Positions 30,015 through 39,115 of a stretch of DNA of 64,000 bases are shown here, piece by piece. Numbering within the stretch: the first letter of the stretch is position 1; every line of letters starts with the position of its first letter. The stretch lies in NCBI GenBank assembly GCA_033344895.1, contig JAWPMN010000001.1, positions 2,302,001 through 2,366,000 on the forward strand. The letters are read 5' to 3'. Source of the DNA: Alphaproteobacteria bacterium. GTDB lineage: Bacteria; Pseudomonadota; Alphaproteobacteria; UBA8366; Aestuariispiraceae. The position numbers and the translations under genes were made by a program. The notes beneath the pieces are model-generated. The model was not told the DNA's origin. It saw only the letters and a list, made by a program, of their open reading frames with translations, and did no database searches.

Positions 30015-30977
30015 ATGAACGAAGCCAGCAAATCCTCTGGCGCGCTGCGCTCGGAAACGTCCGAACCTCAATCGGTTGCGAGCCAGTCGAACGAAAACGG
30101 AAGTGCCGATGGCGTGCCTGAGCGCAGTCTGGAGGATATGCTGAGCCATATTCGGGCGTTGGAAGCTTTATCTGATGATTGGCCGGCTGAACAAGCCAAT
30201 GCAGCCAACGCCCGTGCGCTGGCCATCGAAGAATTGAATGCTGAAGCGTTCAAGCGGCTAATCCGTTCGTTGAAAACTGTTCCTGGCATGGGGCAGGCCC
30301 TGCGTGAGGCCGCCACCGATGAGGTTGTATACGCAGTCCTGCGGAGCCACGGCATTCTCAAGCCGAGCGTTCATGAGCGGGTGGAAGCAGCGCTCGACAC
30401 CATTCGTCCGTCGCTCGCCGATCATGGCGGCGATGTGGAAGTCGTCTTGGTTGAACCGCCGGGGGTGCAGGTCCGGTTCTTGGGTGCTTGCGACAATTGC
30501 CCGGCTTCGGCGCTGACGTTCTATTCCGGTGTGAAGAAAGCCATCCAAGACCATGTGCCGGAAATCACCGAGGTCAAACAAGTGAAGGGGCTGGGCGGTG
30601 CGTCTACCGCTGGCACCGGCGATGATGAAACGGTCTATTATGCTTCACCCTTCGCGCAATATACCTCTGACGGATGGCTGCATGCGCTTGATCTGGCAGA
30701 GCTTGCCGACGGGCAGACCAAGATAATCGATATCGATGGTCATTCCGTTCTGTTGTCGCGTTTCGGTGACAAGGTGACCTGTTTTGAGAACGCTTGCGCC
30801 CATATGGGAATGGCCATGGACGGAGGTGAGATCGCCGACGGCATCATCACCTGTCCGTATCATGAATTTAAGTATGCCCTGGAAAGCGGTGAATGCCTGA
30901 CTGCGCCTGAAGTCCAATTGCAGCCGCATTTGGTGCGCGTCAAGGGCGATAAAATCGATGTTCGGCTGGTGGAGTAA
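30015..30977 (+). CDS. NifU-like/Rieske fusion protein of hydrogenase locus
   Basis: A protein of 320 residues with two Fe-S modules. After a disordered start and a helical part (about 38-118), residues 120-190 form a NifU C-terminal-like domain with Cys159 and Cys162 (GACDNCPAS). Residues about 208-320 form a Rieske domain with Cys261/His263 (CAHMGMAMDGG) and Cys280/His283 (CPYHEFKY), ligands for a [2Fe-2S] cluster. Such fusions are reported companions of Huc-type hydrogenases and are thought to carry electrons from the enzyme or assist cluster assembly. It is three bases upstream of the NHL gene. Confidence 0.9.
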   Translation: MNEASKSSGALRSETSEPQSVASQSNENGSADGVPERSLEDMLSHIRALEALSDDWPAEQANAANARALAIEELNAEAFKRLIRSLKTVPGMGQALREAATDEVVYAVLRSHGILKPSVHERVEAALDTIRPSLADHGGDVEVVLVEPPGVQVRFLGACDNCPASALTFYSGVKKAIQDHVPEITEVKQVKGLGGASTAGTGDDETVYYASPFAQYTSDGWLHALDLAELADGQTKIIDIDGHSVLLSRFGDKVTCFENACAHMGMAMDGGEIADGIITCPYHEFKYALESGECLTAPEVQLQPHLVRVKGDKIDVRLVE

Positions 30978-30979
30978 GG

Positions 30980-32161
30980 ATGCCCATGCAACCGACCGCC
31001 GCTCCATCGTTTCAACCCATCAAAGCACCCGGCACGGCGCTGCCCGGCGCACCTTTGTTGGACCCGTCCGGGCCAAAAGCAGTCTTAGGATGGACGCCTG
31101 ACGCATTGGCCGCACCGTTGAAGCCGTCGCCGGATGCATTATTCGGACCTCGGGGTGTCTGTCTGCATCCGAATGGTTCGCTCTGGGTTTCCGACACAGG
31201 CCATCATCGGATACTGGGTTGGAATGATGTTCCTGAGAGTGATAACGCCCCCGCGGATATCTTGATCGGTCAATCGGATTTTGCCGCGGAAGGACGGAAC
31301 GGCAAAGGAACGCCGAGCCTGGCAACAGTGAATGTGCCCACGGGTATCTGCGCCTGGGGACAGGGCCTTGCGGTAGCTGATGCCTGGAACCATCGCGTCT
31401 TGTTGTGGCGTGATCTGCCGACATCCAACAATCAACCGGCAGATATTGTCTTAGGTCAGGAAGATGCCAGCGCCATTCAATCCAATCGAGGTGCTGAGCA
31501 ACCATCGGCAGTAACCCTTCACTGGCCATACGGCGTTCAAGAAATCGAAGGTGCATTGGTGGTTGCCGACACGGGAAATCGCCGCGTTTTGGTGTGGAGA
31601 GATCCGAGTAATTCGGGGCAGCCTGCCGATTTGGTTTTGGGCCAATCGGACTTCGAGACGCGGGATGAAAACGGCGGCCGAGATGTCGATGCTGCCGGGA
31701 TGCGCTGGCCCCACGGCATCGCCTGGTGGCAGGGCCACTTGGCCGTCGCTGACGCGGGGAACAATCGGATTATGCTCTGGCAAGGATTCCCGGCGACGAA
31801 TGGTGCTGCGGCAGCAACCGTGCTGGGACAGGACGACTTCAAAGGCTGCGATCACAATAAGGCTGCCTATTACCCAAGCTCCAGCGCCCTTAACATGCCT
31901 TATGACGTCGCGGTGGCCGGCGACCGGTTGCTTGTTGCCGATACGGCCAGTTCCCGGATGATCGGATGGGCAGAATTCAGCAATCCTGATGCAGATCGCC
32001 TGACGGGCCAGCCGGACTTTGCGTCCAAGGGAGACAATGGCTGGGGGCTGCCGGGACGGGACACGCTCTGTTGGCCTTATGGCTTGTCGGTCCTGGATGG
32101 ATTGGCTGCTGTGGCTGATAGCGGAAATAACCGCGTATTGCTTTGGGAGATCATGCCATGA
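30980..32161 (+). CDS. NHL-repeat beta-propeller protein of hydrogenase locus
   Basis: A protein of 393 residues built of about six repeats of the form GVxxxxGxLxVADTGNHRVLxW (for example LWVSDTGHHRILGW, LAVADAWNHRVLLW, LVVADTGNRRVLVW, LAVADAGNNRIMLW, LLVADTASSRMIGW, AAVADSGNNRVLLW), which fold into a beta propeller. Between repeats lies a recurring DIxLGQxDF segment. There is no signal peptide, so it should be cytoplasmic. It probably scaffolds protein contacts in the hydrogenase system. The stop overlaps hypF (ATGA at 32158-32161). Confidence 0.9.
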   Translation: MPMQPTAAPSFQPIKAPGTALPGAPLLDPSGPKAVLGWTPDALAAPLKPSPDALFGPRGVCLHPNGSLWVSDTGHHRILGWNDVPESDNAPADILIGQSDFAAEGRNGKGTPSLATVNVPTGICAWGQGLAVADAWNHRVLLWRDLPTSNNQPADIVLGQEDASAIQSNRGAEQPSAVTLHWPYGVQEIEGALVVADTGNRRVLVWRDPSNSGQPADLVLGQSDFETRDENGGRDVDAAGMRWPHGIAWWQGHLAVADAGNNRIMLWQGFPATNGAAAATVLGQDDFKGCDHNKAAYYPSSSALNMPYDVAVAGDRLLVADTASSRMIGWAEFSNPDADRLTGQPDFASKGDNGWGLPGRDTLCWPYGLSVLDGLAAVADSGNNRVLLWEIMP

Positions 32162-34527
32162 GAGCGGCAGCGATCACCGTAAAGGGTCAGGTTCAAGGAG
32201 TTGGTTTCCGACCGACTGTTTGGCGGATCGCCAACGAACTGGGATTAAAAGGCGACGTGCGGAATACCGGCGATGGCGCGGAGATCCGGCTTTGGGGGCA
32301 AGACCTAAGTAAATTTGCCGAACGCCTGAAAGACGAAGCACCGCATCTTGCCCGTATCGATGAATTGGTTTTTGCGCCGATCGATGAACCTATGCCGGAC
32401 GGGTTTACGATTTCATCCTCATCCGCCGGTGCCATGAAATCCGGTGTGACGCCGGATGCCGCTACCTGCGCCGACTGTCTGGACGAAACGCGCGATCCCT
32501 TCCAGAACCGTTACCGCTATCCTTTCACCAATTGCACCAATTGCGGACCCAGATTTTCGATCATCGAGGGCGCTCCTTATGATCGGGCCAAGACCACCAT
32601 GTCGGATTTTGAGCTCTGCCTTGTTTGTTCGAGTGAATACGATGATCCTGCTGATCGCAGATTTCATGCCCAACCTGTGGCCTGTCATGCATGCGGCCCG
32701 CGCGCTTGGGTTGAACGGCTCGGTGAAGGTGCGGTGAATCACGAAGCCTTTTCCATGCTTGACGACGTGGACGCGGCGGGCGGCATGCTAATGATGGGGC
32801 ATATCGTCGCTATCAAAGGGATCGGTGGGTTCCATTTGGCCTGTGATGCGACCAAGGGAGACGTCGTCAACCGCCTGCGGGAGCGTAAACGACGCCAGCG
32901 CAAAGCTTTCGCTTTGATGGCACGGGATGTGGATGTCATCCGTCAATATTGTTCGGTATCGGATGAAGAAGAGGAACTTCTGAAATCTCCATCCGCTCCA
33001 ATCGTCTTGCTGGAGGCCACAGGCGATCCATTGCCGGAGGCAGTCGCGCCGGGCCTCAACCGTCTTGGGTTTATGCTGCCGCACACGCCCATGCATCATT
33101 TGATTTTGCGGCGGATGAAACGGCCCGTGGTGATGACCAGCGGCAACATTTCTGGCCAGCCGCAATGCACGGACAACGATGATGCTCGGGAACGATTAAA
33201 GGACGTAGCTGACTTCGCCTTGATGCACGACCGAGCCATTGCCAATCGGATCGATGATTCCGTGGTGCGGGTCGATATGGGGTGCTCGCGTATGCTTCGC
33301 CGGGCGCGGGGATATGCCCCGGAGGCAATCAAGCTGCCGAAGGGTTTGATCGGCGACACTCACGTGCTGGCCCTAGGGGCGGAATTGAAAAACACCTTCT
33401 GTCTGATCAAGGATGGCGAGGCGATCCTTAGCCAACATATGGGCGACCTGGAGGACGCGGCAACCTCTGATGACGTGAGCCACAACCTGCGCCTCTACGC
33501 CGATCTGTTCGAACATGAACCGGCGGTGATCGCCGTCGACTGCCATCCCGATTATCTGTCGTCAAAGCGCGGGCGCGGTATGGCGGAAGAGGGCGGGTTG
33601 CCGTTGCTGGAAGTCCAGCATCACCATGCTCACATCGCCGCCTGCATGGCCGAGAACGGTTGGAGGCCTGATGGCGGGAAGGTCTTGGGCGTGGCCATGG
33701 ATGGGTTAGGTTTTGGAGTTGATGGCACTGTCTGGGGTGGGGAGTTTTTGTCCTGTGATTATCGAAGTTTCAAACGGCTTGGTTGCTTGAAACCGGTGGC
33801 CTTGCCGGGTGGGGCGCAGGCTGTCCGTGAGCCTTGGAGAAATGCCTACGCGCATTTGATGGCGGAAATGGGTTGGGCCGAGTTCTCCATGAATTTCGAT
33901 GAGCTGGACGTATTCCGGAAACTTGCTGAAGCGCCCCGCGAAACTCTGGATGCCATGATCGAGAAAGGCTTGAACGCGCCGTTGTCTTCATCCTGTGGGC
34001 GATTGTTCGATGCGGCGGCGGCCATCTGCGGGCTTGCTTGGGACCGTCAGGCATATGAAGGCGAAGCGGCGATGCTGTTCGAGGCGGCGATTGATCCAGA
34101 TGCGATGGGTGAACCGGATGACCTGGCCTACCCCTTTGCCATTCCGCTCTTGGACGGCAAAGGGTTGCCCTACATCGAACCCTTGGCCGTGTGGCGGGCG
34201 ATGCTGGGCGATCTGCATTTGCAAACGCCTGTTGGCACCATTGCTGCGCGGTTCCATCGCGGGCTGGCGCGGGCGATTGCCGGCATGGTGATGAAGTTGG
34301 CGGGGAACGACCGGGAATTTGAAACAGTGGCGTTGTCGGGAGGCTGTTTCCAGAACCGGACATTATTGCGATTGGTTGTCGAATTGCTCGAGAGCCAGGC
34401 GTTTCGAGTTCTCACCCACGAGCGGGTGCCGGCGAACGATGGTGGTATCGCGCTGGGTCAGGCGGTCATTGCCGTGGCAAATATCGAAGCGGTGAAAAAT
34501 CCGCAAAGGAGGACATCATGTGCTTAG
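32158..34527 (+). CDS. hypF: Carbamoyltransferase HypF
   Basis: Enzyme of 789 residues that makes the cyanide ligands of the NiFe site from carbamoyl phosphate, passing the group to HypE. Domains in order: acylphosphatase-like (about 1-90, VQGVGFRPTVWRIA), double zinc finger (about 100-185, with CADCLDE, NCTNCGPRF, CLVC and CHACGP), YrdC-like (about 200-380, KGIGGFHLACD) and Kae1-like (about 400-789, VQHHHAHIAACM). I chose ATG 32158, which overlaps the NHL stop, over the upstream frame. It heads the maturation genes. Confidence 0.96.
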   Translation: MRAAAITVKGQVQGVGFRPTVWRIANELGLKGDVRNTGDGAEIRLWGQDLSKFAERLKDEAPHLARIDELVFAPIDEPMPDGFTISSSSAGAMKSGVTPDAATCADCLDETRDPFQNRYRYPFTNCTNCGPRFSIIEGAPYDRAKTTMSDFELCLVCSSEYDDPADRRFHAQPVACHACGPRAWVERLGEGAVNHEAFSMLDDVDAAGGMLMMGHIVAIKGIGGFHLACDATKGDVVNRLRERKRRQRKAFALMARDVDVIRQYCSVSDEEEELLKSPSAPIVLLEATGDPLPEAVAPGLNRLGFMLPHTPMHHLILRRMKRPVVMTSGNISGQPQCTDNDDARERLKDVADFALMHDRAIANRIDDSVVRVDMGCSRMLRRARGYAPEAIKLPKGLIGDTHVLALGAELKNTFCLIKDGEAILSQHMGDLEDAATSDDVSHNLRLYADLFEHEPAVIAVDCHPDYLSSKRGRGMAEEGGLPLLEVQHHHAHIAACMAENGWRPDGGKVLGVAMDGLGFGVDGTVWGGEFLSCDYRSFKRLGCLKPVALPGGAQAVREPWRNAYAHLMAEMGWAEFSMNFDELDVFRKLAEAPRETLDAMIEKGLNAPLSSSCGRLFDAAAAICGLAWDRQAYEGEAAMLFEAAIDPDAMGEPDDLAYPFAIPLLDGKGLPYIEPLAVWRAMLGDLHLQTPVGTIAARFHRGLARAIAGMVMKLAGNDREFETVALSGGCFQNRTLLRLVVELLESQAFRVLTHERVPANDGGIALGQAVIAVANIEAVKNPQRRTSCA

Positions 34528-34817
34528 GAATTCCGGGGCAGATTGTCAGTATTTCTGATGCTGAAAATAAGCTGGGCGTGGTCGACGTCAGCGGTGTCAA
34601 ACGCGAGATCAATTTGGCCTGCATCGTAGATGACGAGCATCCGTTGGAAAGCTGCGTCGGTGACTGGGTATTGGTCCATGTGGGCTTCGCCATGAGTCGT
34701 ATTGACGAGGCCGAAGCCGCAATGACCATGGATATCCTGCGCCAGTTGGGTGATGCCCAGGAAGAACTGGCGGCCATGCGGGAAAGCGATGAGATGATGA
34801 ACCGGAAGGCCGGATAG
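34518..34817 (+). CDS. hypC: Hydrogenase maturation chaperone HypC
   Basis: A protein of 99 residues starting with the family signature MCLGIPGQIV, whose Cys2 is essential for binding HypD and the large subunit precursor. It carries the Fe(CN)2CO unit to the apo-enzyme. AAAGGAGG precedes the ATG, which lies inside the last codons of hypF (10-base overlap). Confidence 0.95.
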   Translation: MCLGIPGQIVSISDAENKLGVVDVSGVKREINLACIVDDEHPLESCVGDWVLVHVGFAMSRIDEAEAAMTMDILRQLGDAQEELAAMRESDEMMNRKAG

Positions 34818-34825
34818 GAAGCGTT

Positions 34826-35530
34826 ATGTCGAACACGTCGCATCTACGCCAGCTCTATCCTTTCCTTGACGGTGGCCGAACTGATCCGAAGGCCATGGCG
34901 TTGGCGTTGGATGAATCCGTGCGTCAAAAGGCCCAAAATCATGTATCCGTGTTCGAGGAGTTCTTTGACAGAAACGCCGAAGAGATCATCGCCTCTGCCC
35001 AAACCATCGCGGAAACCTATGAAGCAGATGGGCGGTTATTGACCATGGGCAATGGGGGCTCCAGTTGCGACGCTGCTCATGTGGCAGTGGAATTCCAGCA
35101 TCCCGTAACTGCCGGGCGGCCGGCGTTGCCCGCGTTCAATTTGACGCAAGACATCGCCATGTTGACGGCCGTCGGGAACGACGTCGGGATGGACCACATC
35201 TATCTACGCCAAGTGATCGCGCAGGGACGGAAAGGGGATTGTTTGATTGGTCTGTCGACCAGCGGCAATTCCGGCAATCTTGTCCGGGCCTTTGAAAAAG
35301 CCAAAGAGATGGGGCTTAAGACCATTGGCCTTGCCGGCATGTCGGGCGGTGAAATGGCTGCGTTGGGTTTGGATCATTGTCTAGTGGTTGAAACCGACAG
35401 CATTCACCGCATCCAAGAAGTTCATGTGGCGACGTACCACATCCTTTGGGACCTCGTGCATACGTTGCTGGCCGATAGCCGTGGCGGATTGGATACAGGT
35501 GCGGCGGCAGAAGAAGGAGCGTCTTCATGA
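34826..35530 (+). CDS. SIS-domain isomerase (GmhA-like) inside hyp operon
   Basis: A protein of 234 residues of the sedoheptulose-7-phosphate isomerase type. The sugar phosphate binding motifs are visible: MGNGGSSCDAAHVAVEFQHP near 75-95, VGNDVGMDHIYLRQV, and LIGLSTSGNSGNLVRAFEKAKEMG near 135-158. A C-terminal HRIQEVHVATYHILWDLVH helix carries the usual Glu/His pair. It is embedded between hypC and hypD with an ATGA overlap to hypD, so it belongs to the maturation operon, not to an LPS locus. Similar genes occur in other Huc-type operons; why a hydrogenase needs it is unknown. Confidence 0.88.
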   Translation: MSNTSHLRQLYPFLDGGRTDPKAMALALDESVRQKAQNHVSVFEEFFDRNAEEIIASAQTIAETYEADGRLLTMGNGGSSCDAAHVAVEFQHPVTAGRPALPAFNLTQDIAMLTAVGNDVGMDHIYLRQVIAQGRKGDCLIGLSTSGNSGNLVRAFEKAKEMGLKTIGLAGMSGGEMAALGLDHCLVVETDSIHRIQEVHVATYHILWDLVHTLLADSRGGLDTGAAAEEGASS

Positions 35531-36708
35531 AGTATGTCGACGAATTCCGTGATCCCGAACAGGCGAAAGTATTGCTGCGGGAAATCGAAGAGCTGGCGTC
35601 GCAGGTCGATGTGGGCTCGAACCGCCCGCTTTGCATTATGGAGGTCTGCGGCGGCCACACCCATTCGATCTTTAAATACGGGATCGAGAACCTTTTGCCG
35701 AAGAATATCGAGCTGGTGCATGGCCCGGGCTGTCCCGTTTGCGTTTTACCCATGGGGCGGGTTGATGATTGTGTCGCCCTCGCCGAAACACCCGGTGTCA
35801 TCTTTTGTACGTTTGGTGACGCGATGCGTGTCCCGGGGTCGAAGAAATCCTTGATGCAGGCAAAAGCTGAAGGCGCCGATGTGCGAATGGTTTATTCGCC
35901 CCTGGACGCGCTGGAATTGGCGCGACGCCATCCGGACCGGGAGGTTGTGTTCTTTGGCTTGGGTTTTGAAACGACCATGCCGTCGACGGCGTTGACAGTG
36001 CTGCAGGCGGAGCAGGAAAGCATCGAGAATTTCTCGCTATTTTGCAATCACATCACGATCATCCCGACCATCAAGGCGATCTTGGACAGCCCCGATTTGC
36101 AGATCGACGGGTTCCTGGGGCCGGGCCATGTGAGCATGGTTATCGGCACGGCGCCCTATGACTTTATTTCAGCCCACTACAATCGCCCCTTGGTCGTCGC
36201 CGGGTTCGAGCCTTTGGATATTCTGCAGTCTCTTTGGATGCTGTTGAAGCAGATGGTCGAAGGCCGCACTGAGGTCGAAAACCAATATGGCCGTATCGTG
36301 CCGAAAGACGGCAACGCTCAAGCTCTTGGTGCCGTCTCGCAAGTGTTCGAGCTGAGAGAATTTTTCGAATGGCGGGGTCTGGGTTCCATCGATCATTCTG
36401 GCGTACAGATCCGTGAAGAATATGTCCGGTTTGATGCCGAGAAAAAATTCTCTGTCCCGGACATCAAGATTGCCGACCCGAAATCCTGCCAATGCGGCGA
36501 GGTGCTGAAAGGCGTGATCAAGCCCTGGGACTGCAAGGTGTTTGGTCGCGCCTGTACGCCCGAAACGCCTTTGGGCGCCTTGATGGTTTCCTCGGAGGGG
36601 GCCTGTGCGGCCTATTACCAATATGGCCGCCTTGATTTAAAGACCATGGCTGAAAATTCAGATGTCGCAGAAGAGTCTGCGGACCAGGGTGCGAGGAGCG
36701 TCGCATGA
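35527..36708 (+). CDS. hypD: Hydrogenase maturation protein HypD
   Basis: A protein of 393 residues that holds a [4Fe-4S] cluster and, with HypC, builds the Fe(CN)2CO unit. Family motifs are clear: IMEVCGGHTHSIFKYGI (about 38-54), GPGCPVCVLP (about 73-82) and FGLGFETTMPSTA (about 139-151), and the C-terminal Cys-rich cluster-binding region KSCQCGEVLKGVIKPWDCKVFGRACTP. Starts on the stop of the isomerase gene and overlaps hypE by four bases. Confidence 0.96.
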   Translation: MKYVDEFRDPEQAKVLLREIEELASQVDVGSNRPLCIMEVCGGHTHSIFKYGIENLLPKNIELVHGPGCPVCVLPMGRVDDCVALAETPGVIFCTFGDAMRVPGSKKSLMQAKAEGADVRMVYSPLDALELARRHPDREVVFFGLGFETTMPSTALTVLQAEQESIENFSLFCNHITIIPTIKAILDSPDLQIDGFLGPGHVSMVIGTAPYDFISAHYNRPLVVAGFEPLDILQSLWMLLKQMVEGRTEVENQYGRIVPKDGNAQALGAVSQVFELREFFEWRGLGSIDHSGVQIREEYVRFDAEKKFSVPDIKIADPKSCQCGEVLKGVIKPWDCKVFGRACTPETPLGALMVSSEGACAAYYQYGRLDLKTMAENSDVAEESADQGARSVA

Positions 36709-37784
36709 ACGAGATGAGCAAGAAAGCGACCTCAGATCGCACACGACGCCGAGGCAAGGTCAACGTAGACAAGGTCACTTTGGCCCATGGTGCCGGCGGC
36801 AAAGCCATGCGTGATTTGATTGACGATGCATTCCTGGACGCGTTCGGTGAACCGGACGATGGTGTCTTGGAAGATCAGGCCCGATTGCTCATGTCAGATT
36901 TGTCAGCGCAGGGGGACCGGCTGGCCCTGACGACGGATAGCTTTGTCGTCGATCCTTTGTTCTTCCCGGGCGGTAACATCGGGACCTTGGCTGTTGCCGG
37001 CACAGTCAACGATCTGGCCGTTTCCGGCGCCAAACCACTCTATCTGACATGCGGGATGATCATCGAGGAAGGCCTGCCGGTGGAAACGCTGCGCCGGGTC
37101 GCCCGGTCCATGCAGGAAACCGCGGAAAAAGCGGGGGTGCGCATCATCACCGGAGATACCAAGGTCGTCCACCATGGCGCTGCGGACAAACTCTTCATCA
37201 ATACGGCCGGGATCGGGGTCATTCCGGAAGGCCTGGACATTTCATCGGCCAATGCCAAGCCCGGCGACGTCGTGATCGTGAATGGGGTATTGGGGGACCA
37301 CGGCGCAGCGATTTTGAACGCCCGTGGCGACCTGGCGCTGGAAGCGGATATTGAAAGCGACTGCGGTCCCCTGAACGGCTTAATAGACGCCATTATCAAT
37401 ATATGTCCGGAAGTGCGGTCCATTCGGGATGCAACGCGAGGCGGCATTGCCAGTGTGCTGAACGAGGTCGCGGAAGATAGTCGTGTCGGCGTGCTGTTGA
37501 ACGAACAGAGTATTCCCATGCGGGCCGAAGTTACCGGGGTGTGCGAAATTCTCGGGCTCGATCCGCTCTATCTGGCGAACGAAGGAAAAATAGTTGTCGT
37601 CGTGCCGGGGGACATGTCGGACGCAGTCCTGCAAGCCATGCGGACTCACGAAGACGGTCAGGACAGTGTCGTCATTGGTAAAATCTGTGAGGCGCCTGCC
37701 GGGACCGTGGTGATGGAAACCTTGTTCGGTGGCAGGCGCGTGGTCGACATGCTGGTCGGCGAACAATTGCCGCGGATTTGTTGA
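36705..37784 (+). CDS. hypE: Hydrogenase maturation protein HypE
   Basis: A protein of 359 residues of the AIR-synthase-like family that dehydrates the carbamoyl group received from HypF to cyanide. HGAGGKAMRDLIDDAF at the N-terminus, LTTDSFVVDPLFFPGGNIGTLAVAGTVNDLAVSGAKP in the ATP-binding part and the essential C-terminal PRIC-stop with the acceptor Cys are all present. A Lys/Arg-rich start of about 22 residues is longer than usual. Confidence 0.96.
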   Translation: MNEMSKKATSDRTRRRGKVNVDKVTLAHGAGGKAMRDLIDDAFLDAFGEPDDGVLEDQARLLMSDLSAQGDRLALTTDSFVVDPLFFPGGNIGTLAVAGTVNDLAVSGAKPLYLTCGMIIEEGLPVETLRRVARSMQETAEKAGVRIITGDTKVVHHGAADKLFINTAGIGVIPEGLDISSANAKPGDVVIVNGVLGDHGAAILNARGDLALEADIESDCGPLNGLIDAIINICPEVRSIRDATRGGIASVLNEVAEDSRVGVLLNEQSIPMRAEVTGVCEILGLDPLYLANEGKIVVVVPGDMSDAVLQAMRTHEDGQDSVVIGKICEAPAGTVVMETLFGGRRVVDMLVGEQLPRIC

Positions 37785-37796
37785 GGGCGCGGGTCG

Positions 37797-38174
37797 ATGC
37801 ATGAACTTGGGATCACCCGAAACATCGTCAGCATCGTCGCAGAGCGCGCGGCGGGCCGTCGGGTGACCAAAGTCGTCGTCGAGATCGGCAAGTTGTCAGC
37901 CATCCTGCCGGACGCTGTGGAGTTCTGTTTTGATGTTTGCGCCAAGAGTACGCCCTTGGAAGGGGCGACATTGGAAATCGTTGAGGTCATGGCTGATGCA
38001 AGCTGCCGGGACTGTGGCGAACAGTTCCTCTTGGCCACCTTGATTGAACCATGCCCGAAATGCGGTTCCAAAGCTTTGGACCGCAAAGGGGGTGACGATT
38101 TGATCATTAAACATTTCGAATTTCTTGAAGAAACAGATGAAGACGCAATTGAACAAACGAGGGAGGCAAGCTGA
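37797..38174 (+). CDS. hypA: Nickel metallochaperone HypA
   Basis: A protein of 125 residues beginning MHELGITRNIV, where the N-terminal Met-His binds nickel. The zinc site is formed by CRDCGEQF (around 64-71) and CPKCGSK (around 84-90). It works with HypB to load nickel into the large subunit. The stop overlaps the hypB start by one base. Confidence 0.95.
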   Translation: MHELGITRNIVSIVAERAAGRRVTKVVVEIGKLSAILPDAVEFCFDVCAKSTPLEGATLEIVEVMADASCRDCGEQFLLATLIEPCPKCGSKALDRKGGDDLIIKHFEFLEETDEDAIEQTREAS

Positions 38175-39088
38175 TGTGTGGCGTATGCGGTTGTTCCAGC
38201 GGCACGGTTACCGTGACCAAGATGGATATCGGTCTGGAGAATAAAGAGCAGGGTGGGGATAGCCATACCCATTCACATGATGATCATCATCACGACCACA
38301 GTCATGACCATAGCCACGATCACGGGCATGATCATTCGCATCATCATCACCACGACCATGAGCACGGTCATGATCATGGACCGGGGCATTCCCATACGCA
38401 CATGCATCGGGCGTCGGAAAGTGTCGAGTTGGAAGCGGCCATTCTGGGTAAGAACGACAAGTTGGCTGCCGAGAATAGGGGCTGGCTCAAGGCTAAAAAT
38501 ATTCTGGCGTTGAATTTGGTCAGCTCTCCGGGATCCGGCAAGACGACCTTGCTGGAACGCACTTTGACGGACTTGAAAGACAAAATACCGATGGCGGTGA
38601 TCGAGGGGGATCAGGAAACCCTCAATGATGCTGAGCGGATCAGGGCGACGGGGACTGCCTGTGTGCAGGTGAATACGGGCACGGGCTGTCATCTGGAAGC
38701 TGACATGGTTCAGAAAGGAATGGAGCAGCTGGACCCGCAGGAAAACTCCCTGCTGCTGATCGAGAACGTGGGGAACCTGGTCTGCCCGGCGTTGTTTGAT
38801 CTAGGGGAGCGGGCGAAGGTCGCGATTTTATCGGTGACGGAAGGGGCGGACAAACCCGCCAAGTATCCGCATATGATCGCGGCCTCCGACATTTTGGTAA
38901 TCAATAAAATTGATCTGTTGCCCTACGTGACCTTTGATGTGGACGCCGCCATTCAGGCTGCGCGGGACATCAACCCAGCCATCAAGGTCTTTCAGGTGTC
39001 GGCGACTAACGGCGAAGGTTTGGACGTTTGGTACGACTGGCTGCTGGCCGAGATTGGTGTCTCCGGCACGATTCAGGCTGCCGAGTAG
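38174..39088 (+). CDS. hypB: Nickel-inserting GTPase HypB with His-rich store
   Basis: GTPase of 304 residues. It starts with MCGVCGCSSG, the high-affinity CxxCGC metal site, followed by about 45 residues of His/Asp/Gly repeats (about 33-77, with runs such as HDDHHHDHSHDH) able to store nickel. The G domain follows: Walker A SSPGSGKTT, EGDQET, NVGNLVCPALFDLGE and NKIDLLP. It uses GTP hydrolysis to hand nickel from HypA to the enzyme. The nickel permease gene follows within 30 bp. Confidence 0.96.
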   Translation: MCGVCGCSSGTVTVTKMDIGLENKEQGGDSHTHSHDDHHHDHSHDHSHDHGHDHSHHHHHDHEHGHDHGPGHSHTHMHRASESVELEAAILGKNDKLAAENRGWLKAKNILALNLVSSPGSGKTTLLERTLTDLKDKIPMAVIEGDQETLNDAERIRATGTACVQVNTGTGCHLEADMVQKGMEQLDPQENSLLLIENVGNLVCPALFDLGERAKVAILSVTEGADKPAKYPHMIAASDILVINKIDLLPYVTFDVDAAIQAARDINPAIKVFQVSATNGEGLDVWYDWLLAEIGVSGTIQAAE

Positions 39089-39115
39089 GGAAGCCGGACG
39101 GAAGGGACAGCGGCG

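Noticed and set aside
38268-38405. Short tandem repeats resembling a repeat array
   Set aside because: These encode the His/Asp/Gly-rich segment of HypB; there are no equal spacers, so it is not a CRISPR or VNTR of separate interest.
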